Made by a program: the position numbers and the translations under genes | Shown: positions 1 to 7,804 of the stretch, in pieces | How the letters are laid out: each line of letters opens with the position of its first letter | How positions within the stretch are numbered: position 1 is the stretch's first letter | Assembly (NCBI RefSeq): GCF_051846935.1 | Contig: NZ_JBPYCS010000019.1 | Span: 1-50,753, forward strand | DNA length: 50,753 nt | Reading direction: 5' to 3' | Source of the DNA: JBPYCR01 sp051846935 | Lineage (GTDB): Bacteria > Bacillota > Bacilli > Bacillales > Amphibacillaceae | Notes under the pieces: generated by a model | Database searches by the model: none | The model's input: the letters and a program-made list of their open reading frames with translations, nothing else | Told to the model about the DNA's origin: nothing

Positions 1-448
1 AAAACCTCTCTTTGTATTCGTTAATTTTAGTATTGATTCCTACCGACCGCAGTAGATATACACTACGCTTAATTCTTTCAAAGTAAATTGAGATATGATA
101 TTTTTCATTTAAGGACCTCTTTTCTTTAGTTAGTTGTGTTGTCGTAACTTAACTATACAAAAGAGGGTCCTTTTTTTCATGGAACACGACTAAATTATCC
201 CTAGATGATGTACCCACTCCCAGTTGATTGTAACGGAAGGTGGTGACTCCTGCGGGAATAGCACGCGTCTGAAGACCCTGCAGGAAGTGGTTTTCTTCCG
301 AAGAGGCTGAAGCCGTGCCCGCGGAAAGCATCCACCTGCAGTGAAAATCAACGGTGTTATTCATGTGTATATCGTTCGAAGTAAAATTGATCACATATTA
401 TCTAGTTAGATTCGTACATCTGTTCCCCCACAAACATTTTACTCATAC
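1..448. repeat. Dispersed repeat, copy 1 (interrupted), cut by the window edge
   Basis: Positions 1-70 and 297-448 match 31217-31286 and 31287-31438 almost base for base, with isolated differences such as gattcc/gcttcc. Positions 71-296 have no counterpart in the second copy. The core 296-345 carries the GC-rich motif around gcccgcggaaagc that is common as a dispersed repeat in Bacillaceae. The block 71-296 contains a terminator hairpin and a further half of the GC-rich repeat (around cctgcgggaatagc). No gene is supported here; the leftward open frame at 149-394 is translated repeat. 449-585 shows nothing I can name. Confidence 0.85.
111..177 (+). terminator. Rho-independent terminator inside repeat copy 1
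   Basis: The left arm AGGACCTCTTTT (112-123) pairs with AAAAGAGGGTCCT (159-171), with further pairing inside the loop, followed by a run of seven T (171-177). The T run lies on the right, so it terminates rightward transcription, presumably from a gene left of the window. Confidence 0.75.
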
Positions 449-585
449 TGTCCACTCAGTAGATAATGGATAATCTCATTGTCCTTGCATGACATTAGAA
501 AATTGATAAACCTAGAGAGCCAAAGCCACTGAAGATGTCATAACCCCCTCCACTTTCAACACAACTTTAAACGCATGCTAATCTA

Positions 586-1278
586 TCAATTAGATGTTAA
601 ATATTTACTGTATCGCACTTCAAGACGTTCTTGAAAGAATGAGATAATTGTACAAAGCGGCCAATAAATTAAAGCAATTAACACGTATAATGTCATTGAA
701 TCAAATTCACGCCCAGCAACAATTTGTGCCCTTTGAAAAAGCTCTGGAACCGTAATTACTGCTGCAAGAGATGTCGCCTTAATAATATCCAAAAATACAT
801 TTGTAAGCGGTGGAACAGCAATCCTTGTCGCTTGTGGGAATATGATCTTTCTTAATGTAACTACGTAATTTAAATTCAATGCTTTCGCCGATTCCCACTG
901 CACCTTATCCACACTATTTAACGCTGCACGGTTTATTTCAGCAATATAGGCCGCACTATTTAAACCAAAACCAAGTGACGCAGCTGCAAGTGCTGAAAAT
1001 TCAATCCCAACAATTGGTAACCCGAAATACAGTATAAATAAAAATACAAGCATGGGCGTACCGCGCATAAAAGAAATATACATCCGAGCTGGCCAGCGGA
1101 ATAGAAGTATTTTTGAGCTACGAGCCAAGGCTAAAAATATCCCAAGAGCAAGCCCGATGCCCATACCAGTAAAGGATACGAATAATGTCATTGGCAGTCC
1201 ACCGAGTACGAAGGGCAAGCTTCTCAATGCTAGCTCGATATCAAATAAACCACCAAAATTAAACCCATTAAAATCCAT
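586..1278 (-). CDS. Amino-acid ABC transporter permease (HisM/GlnP/TcyL type)
   Basis: 230 aa inner-membrane subunit of a polar amino-acid importer. It has an N-terminal hydrophobic segment at about 20-45, further membrane segments across the protein, and the BPD_transp_1 EAA-type loop around residues 115-155 (EINRAALNS ... WESAKALNL ... IFPQA), which docks the ATPase. Length is normal for the family. The ATG start is preceded by GAGGGG. The solute-binding lipoprotein lies upstream on the same strand, separated by 377 bp that contains a dispersed repeat. The third component, an ATPase, is not downstream, so it must be outside the window or supplied in trans. TcyL/TcyM-like cystine permeases are the closest remembered relatives; substrate is not determined. 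Confidence 0.9.
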   Translation of the reverse strand: MDFNGFNFGGLFDIELALRSLPFVLGGLPMTLFVSFTGMGIGLALGIFLALARSSKILLFRWPARMYISFMRGTPMLVFLFILYFGLPIVGIEFSALAAASLGFGLNSAAYIAEINRAALNSVDKVQWESAKALNLNYVVTLRKIIFPQATRIAVPPLTNVFLDIIKATSLAAVITVPELFQRAQIVAGREFDSMTLYVLIALIYWPLCTIISFFQERLEVRYSKYLTSN

Positions 1279-1364
1279 CTGCTATCCCCTCGTATAGTTT
1301 ATTTAAACATTAAGTTTAGCCTATTTATTCTAATTCATTTTGGAAATATCCAGACTTTATAGCT

Positions 1365-1490
1365 CCGTCATCTTTCACTGCAGGCAGACGCTTTCCACGG
1401 GCAAGGCTTGAGCCTACTCACTCGCAAAGAGCGCTCAACGTGGGGCCTCAAGACGCATGCTTTCCCGCTGGATTCGCCACCTTCCATTCC
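1365..1490. repeat. Dispersed GC-rich repeat, inverted orientation
   Basis: The stretch beginning tttcactgcaggcagacgc is homologous to the reverse complement of 296-345, sharing the run ctgcagg, gctttcc, cgggca, ggctt, agcct. It sits in the 377-bp gap between the binding-protein and permease genes (1279-1655). No gene is seen in the rest of that gap. Confidence 0.75.
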
Positions 1491-1655
1491 AAAATAACTC
1501 AATTTGCATGAAGCAAAAATAGCTCTTAAATCTTTTTATGCATTCCAGTATTTACGTTTAATTACTGGCTTAATTTAGTGTTGTCTTTTCAGCATATTTG
1601 TTCCTTGATATCTTACTATTTAATTCGCTTTCTCTGGACAAATCACTTCAGGTTT

Positions 1656-2567
1656 TTATAGTTCAAGGCCTTCTATTTCAATAATAGCTTCAGTCTGTCT
1701 TTGTGATGCATCCTCTTTATAAAACATTTCTGCAAGTTCTGTTAATGTCCCGTCTTTTCGCATCTCCTCAAGTGCACCATTAATCCGTTCACGAAGTTCA
1801 TCTGCACCTTTTGGCATAATTACAGCTGTTTCTGTCGGATTGAACATTAAATCAGGATGTAGCGTTATATCGAAGTCTGGAAAAGCTGCAACACCAAATT
1901 TACATAAAAAATAATCATTAATAACAACATCTGTTCTACCATTATCTACGTCTCGTAAATAAGCTTCATTTCCAGCATTACCATATGTAACTACTTCTGC
2001 TCCATAATGCTCTGCAATTTGACTGTATATTGTTGTTGCTCCGCCACCAGCCTTTTTCCCTTCTAAATCTTCTAATGATTCAATGCCGGAGTAATCTCCC
2101 TTCCGAACGACCATCGTCGAATAGGAGTATTTATATGGTTCACTAAAGTCAAATTTCTCTGAACGCTTGTCTGTTATTTCAATATCATTTGCAGCTACGT
2201 CAATTCTCCCACTATTAATAGCTGGCAACATTCCATCAATACCCATTATTTCAAAAGATACATCAACACCTAGCCTGTTTGCAATTTCACGCATAACCTC
2301 CACATCGAAGCCAGTTAACTCGTCTACATTCTCCCCTTCACCATCAAAATAAGATGCAGCAATTAAAGTTCCTGATGTGCCTACTACCAATTCACCGGCT
2401 TCTTCAATTTGACTCCAAGCTTCATCTACTGTGTCTTTGTTACTTTCAGCATTGTCGGCTTCAATATGATTATCTGTACTATTTCCTTCGTTAGCATCCT
2501 CAGCACCACAACCAGTCAACAGACTAATAAAACCCAAAAATAAAATTAAAAAAAATACTCTTTTCAC
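1656..2567 (-). CDS. Amino-acid ABC transporter substrate-binding lipoprotein
   Basis: 303 aa extracytoplasmic receptor of the importer. It has a type II signal peptide with lipobox LLTGC (Cys20), then an acidic linker, then an SBP_bac_3 domain from about residue 55. Family hallmarks are visible: GFDVEVMREIANRLG, a GMLPAINSGRIDV segment, and a DKRSEKFDFSEPY segment. The start is GTG, with AGGGGAG upstream; no ATG fits as well. It probably begins a leftward operon with the permease. The 377-bp repeat-bearing gap downstream may weaken cotranscription. Ligand is not readable from sequence; cystine or another polar amino acid is likely by family. Confidence 0.9.
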   Translation of the reverse strand: MKRVFFLILFLGFISLLTGCGAEDANEGNSTDNHIEADNAESNKDTVDEAWSQIEEAGELVVGTSGTLIAASYFDGEGENVDELTGFDVEVMREIANRLGVDVSFEIMGIDGMLPAINSGRIDVAANDIEITDKRSEKFDFSEPYKYSYSTMVVRKGDYSGIESLEDLEGKKAGGGATTIYSQIAEHYGAEVVTYGNAGNEAYLRDVDNGRTDVVINDYFLCKFGVAAFPDFDITLHPDLMFNPTETAVIMPKGADELRERINGALEEMRKDGTLTELAEMFYKEDASQRQTEAIIEIEGLEL

Positions 2568-2709
2568 TATGATCTCCCCTTAATATAAATTGTTACATAT
2601 AAAACACAATTGTGATTGTAACAGTTTAACCCAATGTTATCAATAGTTATTATAAACTGTTTTATAAAAATAAAAATCTGTTTAGTAATTAGCTATGAAA
2701 CGTAATGTC

Positions 2710-2740
2710 TTGACTTTACTAAGATTAATGGTATTATAAT
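2710..2740 (+). promoter_or_regulatory. Putative SigA promoter of the P1B-4 ATPase gene
   Basis: TTGACT at 2710-2715 is followed by TATTAT (2732-2737, 16-bp spacer) or TATAAT (2735-2740, 19-bp spacer). Both regulatory boxes lie at or just downstream of the -10 element. The divergent binding-protein promoter must lie in the same 244-bp intergenic region. Confidence 0.5.
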
Positions 2741-2765
2741 TATTACTTATTAATAATGATTATAA
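2734..2765 (+). promoter_or_regulatory. Candidate PerR boxes (one near-perfect, one partial)
   Basis: TAATAATGATTATAA at 2751-2765 matches the Per box TTATAATNATTATAA at 14 of 15 positions (counting N). A second partial match, TTATAATTATTACTT, lies at 2734-2748 over the -10 region (12 of 15). The A at position 14 favours PerR over Fur, whose box has C there. PerR control of the B. subtilis homologue pfeT/zosA is established knowledge; binding here is inference. Confidence 0.65.
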
Positions 2766-2771
2766 TTAATT

Positions 2772-2790
2772 GAAAATGATTCTTGTTATC
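2772..2790 (+). promoter_or_regulatory. Weak Fur-like box in the pfeT leader
   Basis: GAAAATGATTCTTGTTATC agrees with the 19-bp Fur box GATAATGATAATCATTATC at 14 positions. It lies between the Per-like box and the ribosome site (AGGAGGG, 2799-2805). Fur contributes to pfeT activation in B. subtilis, so a Fur site is plausible, but it could be chance in AT-rich DNA. Confidence 0.4.
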
Positions 2791-2811
2791 ATTTATATAG
2801 GAGGGTATGAG

Positions 2812-4758
2812 ATGTCTACTAAAGCAAATGCAATACAAATAGAAAAACAAAAAGAACATTTAAAAAGAGACAAACTGAACCACATTTATAAAGAGCACGG
2901 TGAATTAATTGCTGCTATTGCGAGTGGAATTATTATATTAGCCGCTTGGTTATTAGAAAGCCATCTTCCTCTCGCTGTTTTTTCAGGAATGCATATCGCT
3001 GCTTTTATTATAGGCGGGTATGCCAAAGCTAAAGAAGGAATAACTGAAACGATAAAAAATAAAGAGCTAAATGTGGAGCTACTAATGATTTTTGCAGCAA
3101 TCGGATCAGCAGCAATTGGTTTTTGGACAGAGGGCGCAATTTTAATATTTATTTTTGCTCTTGCCGGTGCGCTTGAGACGTATACAATGAACAAAAGTAA
3201 CAAAGAAATCTCCGCACTTATGGAACTCCAACCTGAAGAAGCGTTGCGAATTACCAACGGAATAGAAAAGACCGTTCCCGTATCTGAGCTCGTAATTGGT
3301 GATGAGATTTTTGTACGGGCAAGCGAACGTATTCCTGCAGATGGGGTAATCATTAAAGGTAACACAGCAATTGATGAAAGTGCTATTACAGGAGAATCGA
3401 TACCTGTTAACAAAGCAATCGATCAAGACGTATTTGCAGGAACGGTCGCAATGAATGGTTCAATTACTGTTAAGATTACAAAAAATGCAAATGAAACGTT
3501 ATTCCATAAAATTATTCAAATGGTTCAGCAAGCAAAGGAAGAAAAATCAAAAGTTCAGTTGTTTATTGAAAAATTCGAAGGAACATATGTAAATATTGTT
3601 ATTGTAACTGTTATTGTAATGATGTTTTTACCTTATTTACTTTTTGATTGGACACTCACACAAAGTATATACCGTGCAATGGTGCTGCTCGTTGTCGCAT
3701 CTCCATGCGCACTCGTCGCTTCTATTATGCCAGCCACTTTATCTGCTATATCAAATAGTGCAAAGAATGGTGTATTATTTAAAGGTGGTGTACACGTTGA
3801 AAACTTCAATAATATGAAATTATTCGCCTTTGACAAAACCGGGACGCTAACAAATGGAAAACCAATCGTTACCGATGCCTATTTCGATCCAAACTATGAT
3901 GAAAATCTTCTCGTATCGACTGTAGGAGCAATCGAAAATGAATCTACGCATCCACTTGCACGCGCAATTACATCGTACAGCTTAAAAGAAGAAAAAAATC
4001 GGTACTTCATCAAAAATAGCACTGTTGAAAATATGAAAACGGTTGGTGGAAACGGCGTAGAAGCAACTGTTCGGGGAGAAAAGTGGCACATTGGGAAATC
4101 TGACTTTGTCGGAAAAGATCTAGCCGAACAGTTTCAGGAAGGAATCGCTGCACAATTAGCTAAACAAGGAAAAACAATTGTATTTGTTAAACATGCCGAA
4201 AAAGTCGTAGCCCTGTTCGCTTTAAAAGATACGATTCGAAACGATGCGAAGCAAACGATCAAAACATTGAAACAGCACGGTATCGATACAATTATGCTTA
4301 CTGGCGATAATGAAATTACCGCTCGAGCCGTTGCGGAAGAAGTTGGAGTCGATCGTTACATTGCTGAATGTTTACCTGAGGATAAAGTAAAAGAATTGAA
4401 GCGTCTAAAGAAGCAGTATAAACAAGTAGCTATGGTTGGAGATGGAATAAACGACGCGCCAGCGCTTGCAACAGCAAATGTCGGAGTGTCAATGGGCGAA
4501 GGTACCGATGTAGCATTAGAAACAGCAGATATCGTCTTAATGAAAAATAACCTATCCAAAATTACGAGTGCGATTGATTTATCAAAGCGAATGAACCGAA
4601 TCGTAAAGCAAAATGTATTTTTTTCATTAGCTGTAATTGTCACCTTAATTTTTTCAAACTTTTTTCAAATAATTGATTTGCCGTTAGGGGTAATTGGTCA
4701 CGAAGGAAGTACAATAATAGTAATTTTGAATGGATTACGTTTGCTAAAACAAACATAA
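2812..4758 (+). CDS. pfeT: P1B-4-type metal-transporting ATPase, PfeT/ZosA-like (probable Fe2+ efflux)
   Basis: 648 aa membrane ATPase. The start is set at ATG 2812 because AGGAGGG lies just upstream; an in-frame ATG at 2770 has no ribosome site. There is no N-terminal HMA or CxxC metal-binding domain. Visible motifs are the TGES actuator loop (193-196), an SPC metal site in the membrane (297-299) in place of CPC, DKTGT phosphorylation site (341-345), the HP locus (STHPLARA), GDGINDAP hinge, and HEGST near the C-terminus. SPC plus HEGST defines the P1B-4 group, which exports Fe2+ or Co2+ in characterised members. B. subtilis PfeT (formerly ZosA) is PerR- and Fur-regulated, matching the boxes upstream. 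Zn2+ or Co2+ specificity cannot be excluded. Confidence 0.85.
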   Translation: MSTKANAIQIEKQKEHLKRDKLNHIYKEHGELIAAIASGIIILAAWLLESHLPLAVFSGMHIAAFIIGGYAKAKEGITETIKNKELNVELLMIFAAIGSAAIGFWTEGAILIFIFALAGALETYTMNKSNKEISALMELQPEEALRITNGIEKTVPVSELVIGDEIFVRASERIPADGVIIKGNTAIDESAITGESIPVNKAIDQDVFAGTVAMNGSITVKITKNANETLFHKIIQMVQQAKEEKSKVQLFIEKFEGTYVNIVIVTVIVMMFLPYLLFDWTLTQSIYRAMVLLVVASPCALVASIMPATLSAISNSAKNGVLFKGGVHVENFNNMKLFAFDKTGTLTNGKPIVTDAYFDPNYDENLLVSTVGAIENESTHPLARAITSYSLKEEKNRYFIKNSTVENMKTVGGNGVEATVRGEKWHIGKSDFVGKDLAEQFQEGIAAQLAKQGKTIVFVKHAEKVVALFALKDTIRNDAKQTIKTLKQHGIDTIMLTGDNEITARAVAEEVGVDRYIAECLPEDKVKELKRLKKQYKQVAMVGDGINDAPALATANVGVSMGEGTDVALETADIVLMKNNLSKITSAIDLSKRMNRIVKQNVFFSLAVIVTLIFSNFFQIIDLPLGVIGHEGSTIIVILNGLRLLKQT

Positions 4759-4852
4759 TATTAACGTCCGATAAGTAATAGGAAAAATGATATATGGTTC
4801 CATGATTCGACTAGTGATGATTGGAGCCTCACCTCTATCGATTAACATAAGT

Positions 4853-5680
4853 CTATATCCTCACCTCATTACTAGTACGATGTAAAATTGCATTTATAAC
4901 CCCGCCTACGACTATGATTATTCCTGTAATATAAAACCAGATCATTAATACGATTACTGTACCTAAACTTCCATAGGTTGCTGAATAATTACCTAACGTA
5001 TTTACGTAATAAGAGAAGGCAAAGGAAACGAATTGCCAGCCAAATGTTGCAAACATAGCTCCCCAAACAGCATCTCCAAGACGCACTTTTTTGTTAGGTG
5101 CTAACATGTATAAAGCTAATAAAACGATAAAGAACACGAGTGAAGACACAATCCAACGTAACATATTCCATATTTGTAAAAAGTTGTCCGATAAATTTAC
5201 AAATGAAAATAAATAAACACCGATCATTTTTCCAAATACCGGCAGCAATAACGCTATACTTATAACGACGATCATTGCTATTGTCAAAGCAATGGCTATA
5301 AGCCGTGCAACAACAAAGGAGCGATCCTCTTCCACTTGATACGCTTGATTAAATGCTCTCGTAATTGCATTAACTCCGTTAGAAGCTGACCATAGCGTTC
5401 CGATAATCGTAATCGACAACAAGCTCCCGTTTTTCGTATAAACGAGCTGCGTAACATTTGCTTGAATTAATGTAATGATTTCCTCAGGAGCATATCCTCT
5501 AAGGAAATCAATAACTGTATTTTCATCAATTGGCAAATAACCTAACAATGTAATTAAAAATAATAAAAAAGGGAAAAGTGAAAGCAGGAAGAAGTAAGCA
5601 AGCTGCGCAGATAAACCGAGCACGTCTGCCTCTATAATTTGCGTATACAATTGTTTAACAAAAAGTTTCATCCTGCTCAT
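4853..5680 (-). CDS. YihY/BrkB family integral membrane protein (YfkH-like)
   Basis: 275 aa, six predicted membrane segments (about 30-55, 93-115, 137-165, 178-205, 218-245, 245-270). The family motif region GTLWSASNGVNAITRAFNQAY at about 95-115 and the C-terminal YGSLGTVIVLMIWFY are typical of Virul_fac_BrkB. The family was once mislabelled RNase BN; its function is not established. It is the last gene of a compact leftward set: LMW phosphatase, a 91-aa YtxH-like protein, then this, with gaps of 17 and 21 bp. The same order is remembered as yfkJ-yfkI-yfkH in B. subtilis. Confidence 0.85.
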   Translation of the reverse strand: MSRMKLFVKQLYTQIIEADVLGLSAQLAYFFLLSLFPFLLFLITLLGYLPIDENTVIDFLRGYAPEEIITLIQANVTQLVYTKNGSLLSITIIGTLWSASNGVNAITRAFNQAYQVEEDRSFVVARLIAIALTIAMIVVISIALLLPVFGKMIGVYLFSFVNLSDNFLQIWNMLRWIVSSLVFFIVLLALYMLAPNKKVRLGDAVWGAMFATFGWQFVSFAFSYYVNTLGNYSATYGSLGTVIVLMIWFYITGIIIVVGGVINAILHRTSNEVRI

Positions 5681-5701
5681 TCATTCCCGCTTCCTTTTCG
5701 T

Positions 5702-5977
5702 TTATTTTTTAAGAACTTTAGTTAATGTATTTTCTACTTGCTCAAGAGCATTAATTGTATTTTGTGCCTCATTGTTAATCGTATGATTCACTTGTTGCAC
5801 ACATTGTTTTAAACTATGTACAGCTTCTGCAGGATTAGTAAAATAAGATGCTGTTGCAGCTTTCGTTTCGCTCCATTTGTTTTTCGTATAGTCTCGAGTA
5901 TTCTTATCAAATAAAGATACTACCCCACCTACTATTGCGCCAATTAATACTCCAGTACATAAATTGCGTTTTCCCAT
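5702..5977 (-). CDS. Small YtxH-like membrane-anchored protein (YfkI position)
   Basis: 91 aa. It has an N-terminal glycine-rich hydrophobic segment at residues 7-22 (LCTGVLIGAIVGGVVSLF), a basic cap (KNTRDYTKNK) and a helical, probably coiled-coil tail rich in Asn, Gln and Glu. This layout is that of YtxH-domain proteins. The ribosome site AAGGAGAGG fits the ATG. It lies between the phosphatase and YihY genes and is surely cotranscribed. No enzymatic function is suggested. Confidence 0.75.
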   Translation of the reverse strand: MGKRNLCTGVLIGAIVGGVVSLFDKNTRDYTKNKWSETKAATASYFTNPAEAVHSLKQCVQQVNHTINNEAQNTINALEQVENTLTKVLKK

Positions 5978-5994
5978 TATTAACCTCTCCTTAT

Positions 5995-6465
5995 TTATAT
6001 GCTTTCATGTTCTTTAATATATGTTAGTAAATTTTTGCACCCATTGGAAACAAGCTCATATGTGTAATTAAAATTACCGGTATAATAAGGATCCGGTACA
6101 TCTAATTCTGCTGGATCGACTACAAATTCCATAAGCCTTTTAACAACTGGGCCTTCCTCTTGTTGGAAAAAGTCTTTTAAATCGTCCATATTTTGCGCAT
6201 CCATTGCAATAATATAGTCAAAGGAATTCCAATCCTCTTTATGCACTTGCCTTGCTTTCATCCCTTCATAGCTAATTTGCTCACGTTCTAATATGTCTCT
6301 TGTCCCATGGTGTGGAGGCTTACCTACATGCCAGCTACCAGTTCCTGCTGAATCTACTTTTATTTTCCCCTCTAGTTGTGCTTCACGTACATAATTACGA
6401 AAAATTGCTTCAGCCATTGGTGAACGACAAATATTCCCTAAACAGACGAATAACACACGGATCAT
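5995..6465 (-). CDS. yfkJ: Low-molecular-weight protein-tyrosine phosphatase (YfkJ-like)
   Basis: 156 aa cytoplasmic phosphatase. The start is placed at ATG 6465 (MIRVLFVCLG) because AAGGTG precedes it; an open frame continues 34 codons upstream but lacks family homology. The CX5R P-loop is CLGNICRS with nucleophile Cys8 and Arg14, and the general acid is Asp125 in VPDPYYTG. Both are intact, so it should be active on phosphotyrosine or other phosphoproteins. It is first in the leftward set with the YtxH-like and YihY genes; SRAP lies 126 bp upstream on the same strand. Confidence 0.92.
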   Translation of the reverse strand: MIRVLFVCLGNICRSPMAEAIFRNYVREAQLEGKIKVDSAGTGSWHVGKPPHHGTRDILEREQISYEGMKARQVHKEDWNSFDYIIAMDAQNMDDLKDFFQQEEGPVVKRLMEFVVDPAELDVPDPYYTGNFNYTYELVSNGCKNLLTYIKEHESI

Positions 6466-6591
6466 TCGTAAACACCTTCCTTCAATTAATAGAACAATAC
6501 GCCCTAAATATTCCGCTAACCTCACTTTAATGTTTCTCAGATCACTGCTAATCATTAACACTTTCATGCAATCCGTTCATATTTAGCAATG

Positions 6592-7257
6592 TTATTCACT
6601 TGCCTCAATACACTTTTTATCATCATTTTTTGCTGTATTTACATACGTGCTAACTGAATAAGCGGTTAATGGATCAAATTTAACCGATTGTAAAAATTGA
6701 ACGGATTGCTCCGGCTGCCACGCTTCTGCTTCAATCCATGAATCTTCTTTATCTTTTGGCAAGATGATCGGCATTCTGTGATGAATAGGCTGCATGAATT
6801 CATTAGCTGTAGTCGTTAGCATTGTACACGTAAATAATGTTTTTTCACCTCGTACCCATTTGTCCCATAAACCGGCAAAAGTAAACAACTTTCGATCACG
6901 AAGCTGGATTCTTTGGGGTACTTTACCAGCCTCTGTTTTCTTCCACTCGTAAAAGCTATCAGCAACTAGTAAACATCTTTTTCGTGACATAAGCCGTTTA
7001 AAGCTCGGCTTTTCATGTGCTGTTTCACTTCTTGCATTAATCATCTTATAGCCGATCTTCTCATCCTTTGCCCATGAAGGTACGAGACCCCAACGCAAAT
7101 ATCCAGCTCTTTTTTTCTTTCCATCATTAATGATTGCTAATACGTTTTGCCCTGGCGCTATATTATAACTAATTCCGTATTCTTCTATCGCATGTTCAAT
7201 AGAAAATTCTCTTCTTATTTCCAGTTCATCAGCAAGCAGTGTATACCTCCCGCACAA
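6592..7257 (-). CDS. SRAP family protein (YedK/HMCES-like abasic-site DNA-protein crosslinker)
   Basis: 221 aa. SRAP proteins covalently trap abasic sites in single-stranded DNA through the N-terminal cysteine exposed after Met removal. Cys2 is present in the MCGRYT start; also seen are INARSET (Asn74, Arg76, Glu78), Glu104 in FYEWK and the IHHRMP histidines near 160, which line up with the YedK catalytic set. The start is TTG at 7257 with AGGAGGG upstream; moving the start would lose Cys2. The length is standard. No LexA-type operator was recognised upstream. Confidence 0.92.
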   Translation of the reverse strand: MCGRYTLLADELEIRREFSIEHAIEEYGISYNIAPGQNVLAIINDGKKKRAGYLRWGLVPSWAKDEKIGYKMINARSETAHEKPSFKRLMSRKRCLLVADSFYEWKKTEAGKVPQRIQLRDRKLFTFAGLWDKWVRGEKTLFTCTMLTTTANEFMQPIHHRMPIILPKDKEDSWIEAEAWQPEQSVQFLQSVKFDPLTAYSVSTYVNTAKNDDKKCIEASE

Positions 7258-7303
7258 AAGGGATCCCTCCTATGAGTCGATTATTTGGATTGCTTCTAGA
7301 CTG

Positions 7304-7801
7304 TTAATTAATATGAACAACTCTTGTATTTCCAAACATATCATGTATCCCTTGCTTTTCAGATGTAAAAGCTACAACAAGATACAAAATAGCCGTAATG
7401 AAAATAACTCGATGTATAAACCGTCCAATCACTTCTCTAAAAAATAAATCACTCCACGTTAACGGCTCATTATTTTCATTAATAACGCGCAATCCAAAGA
7501 TCATTTTTCCAACTGTTTGCCCATACAATTTCGTCATGATTAGAAAGTAGATATAAGATAGCACGCCAGCTAAAATACCATTTAGCGTCCAAAAGCCAAT
7601 ATCGATAACGAACCCATCGTTGAAAAATTTTAAAGGGCTAAGTACTATACCATTAATGCTAAAAACAATAATTAAATCCGTAACATACGCCCAAAACCGC
7701 ATCCAAAACCCTGCATATCGATACTCATTCGGTCGAGAGTGCTCCTCATGTACGGATAATTCTTCTGACTCATTTCTTTGATTATCGTCCAATTTAAACA
7801 C
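7304..7801 (-). CDS. yteJ: RDD family membrane protein (YteJ-like)
   Basis: 165 aa with an acidic, hydrophilic N-terminus (about 25 residues) and an RDD domain. The Arg is in AGFWMRFWAYVTDLII, with GQTVGKMIFGLRVI in the middle and RVIFITAILYLVVAF near the end; three to four membrane segments. It starts 3 bp after the sppA stop, with GTG at 7801 or TTG at 7792 (both have an AAGG/GGGG site). The sppA-yteJ pair is conserved in B. subtilis, where YteJ modulates SppA and the pair contributes to resistance against antimicrobial peptides such as lantibiotics; this is established for B. subtilis, inferred here. Confidence 0.88.
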   Translation of the reverse strand: MFKLDDNQRNESEELSVHEEHSRPNEYRYAGFWMRFWAYVTDLIIVFSINGIVLSPLKFFNDGFVIDIGFWTLNGILAGVLSYIYFLIMTKLYGQTVGKMIFGLRVINENNEPLTWSDLFFREVIGRFIHRVIFITAILYLVVAFTSEKQGIHDMFGNTRVVHIN

Positions 7802-7804
7802 CCC

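Noticed and set aside
149..394. 81-codon leftward open frame
   Set aside because: Lies wholly in dispersed repeat copy 1, has no ribosome site and the frame is not kept in the second copy.
2770..2811. Upstream ATG start for the P1B-4 ATPase
   Set aside because: No ribosome site and the extension covers the Fur-like box; AGGAGGG clearly selects ATG 2812.
4759..4852. Terminator after the P1B-4 ATPase gene
   Set aside because: No stable hairpin with a T run was seen between the convergent genes.
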